Source: CAWBRT01 sp050015355
GTDB lineage: Bacteria > Acidobacteriota > Terriglobia > Terriglobales > Acidobacteriaceae
NCBI GenBank assembly: GCA_050015355.1
Contig: JBEKBO010000122.1
Location: forward strand, 1-13,851
Direction of reading: 5' to 3'
DNA length: 13,851 bases
In this document: in pieces, positions 13,693 through 13,851 of the stretch
Layout: each line of letters begins with the position of its first letter
How positions within the stretch are numbered: position 1 is the stretch's first letter
Translations under genes and position numbers: made by a program
Notes under the pieces: model-generated
Databases searched by the model: none
Told to the model about the DNA's origin: nothing
The model's input: only the letters and a program-made list of their open reading frames with translations

Positions 13693-13851
13693 GAGTCTGT
13701 TTCATAAACAGTTCTTTGAAGGGGCGCGGCTTTAGACCGGTTCCCTAGAAGGTATATACCTGGATTCGGTGAGTGAATTACCCTGGGGATGGCGAGTTCT
13801 CCTGCGACACGACAACGATGGCGCGAGCTTATTCCGATGATCTTCGGCGCA
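13693..13851 (+). mobile_element. Left end of an IS630-like insertion sequence (truncated by window edge)
   Basis: The inferred boundary is a TA dinucleotide, the target used by IS630/Tc1-type elements, followed by GAGTCTGTTTCATAAACAG as a possible terminal inverted repeat; it contains a CTGTTT/AAACAG stem at 13697-13711. A 12-nt palindrome AGGTATATACCT lies at 13750-13761. The transposase start follows at 13818. The right end is outside the window, so the exact terminus cannot be confirmed. Confidence 0.5.
13818..13851 (+). CDS. IS630-family transposase, first 11 codons
   Basis: ATG 13818 opens a frame reading MARAYSDDLRR to the right edge. This matches the usual start of IS630-family transposases, where M-x-x-(A/P)-Y-S-x-D-L-R begins the N-terminal helix-turn-helix. 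No strong ribosome site is visible. Only the extreme N terminus is present, so whether the gene is intact cannot be told. Confidence 0.6.
   Translation, partial: MARAYSDDLRR

Noticed and set aside
1..13851. CRISPR array, prophage, toxin-antitoxin or biosynthetic cluster
   Set aside because: No regularly spaced repeats, phage structural genes, paired small toxin-antitoxin frames or biosynthetic enzymes were seen on either strand.

Overview
The window is chromosomal DNA from a GC-rich bacterium. Its gene set (HslVU, ClpB, RsmD, an RlmI-type methyltransferase, an FmdB zinc ribbon), the HslV protein with an N-terminal propeptide, and an intergenic repeat of the 'gtcatcctgag ... gaaggatct' type all point to an acidobacterium (Acidobacteriota, Terriglobia-like). 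That assignment is an inference from style and gene content, not from a marker search.

Layout, left to right. A truncated minus-strand gene (1-77) looks like the start of a KTSC-domain protein. Next is a secreted type II L-asparaginase (241-1311, minus) with a strong intrinsic terminator. About 560 bp without a recognisable gene leads to tRNA-Arg(ACG) (1873-1949, minus). A minus-strand block follows: CBS-domain protein (4429-4839), hslV (3715-4311) and hslU (2201-3616). An unrecognised 188-aa protein (5138-5704, plus) converges on rsmD (5775-6341, minus). Divergent from rsmD are an intramembrane site-2-type metalloprotease with two CBS domains (6519-7625) and an RlmI-type rRNA methyltransferase that appears to start at CTG (7740-8945). 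clpB (9194-11824) has its own near-consensus housekeeping promoter in an AT-rich leader. After clpB come a 195-bp repeat with nested inverted repeats (11927-12121), a small SdpI-family membrane protein (12140-12487), a minus-strand FmdB zinc-ribbon protein (12578-12916), a PaaI-type thioesterase (best start TTG 13171), a second partial copy of the repeat, and the first codons of an IS630-like transposase at the right edge.

Functionally the window is rich in protein quality control: HslVU degrades proteins, ClpB disaggregates them and the site-2 protease acts in the membrane. Two rRNA methyltransferase genes lie between them. Most genes look like ordinary housekeeping genes. The most unusual DNA is the intergenic repeat, which can fold into a branched, cloverleaf-like structure and has a modular second copy that a mobile element seems to have entered. 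I did not find a convincing new defence, biosynthetic or signalling system.
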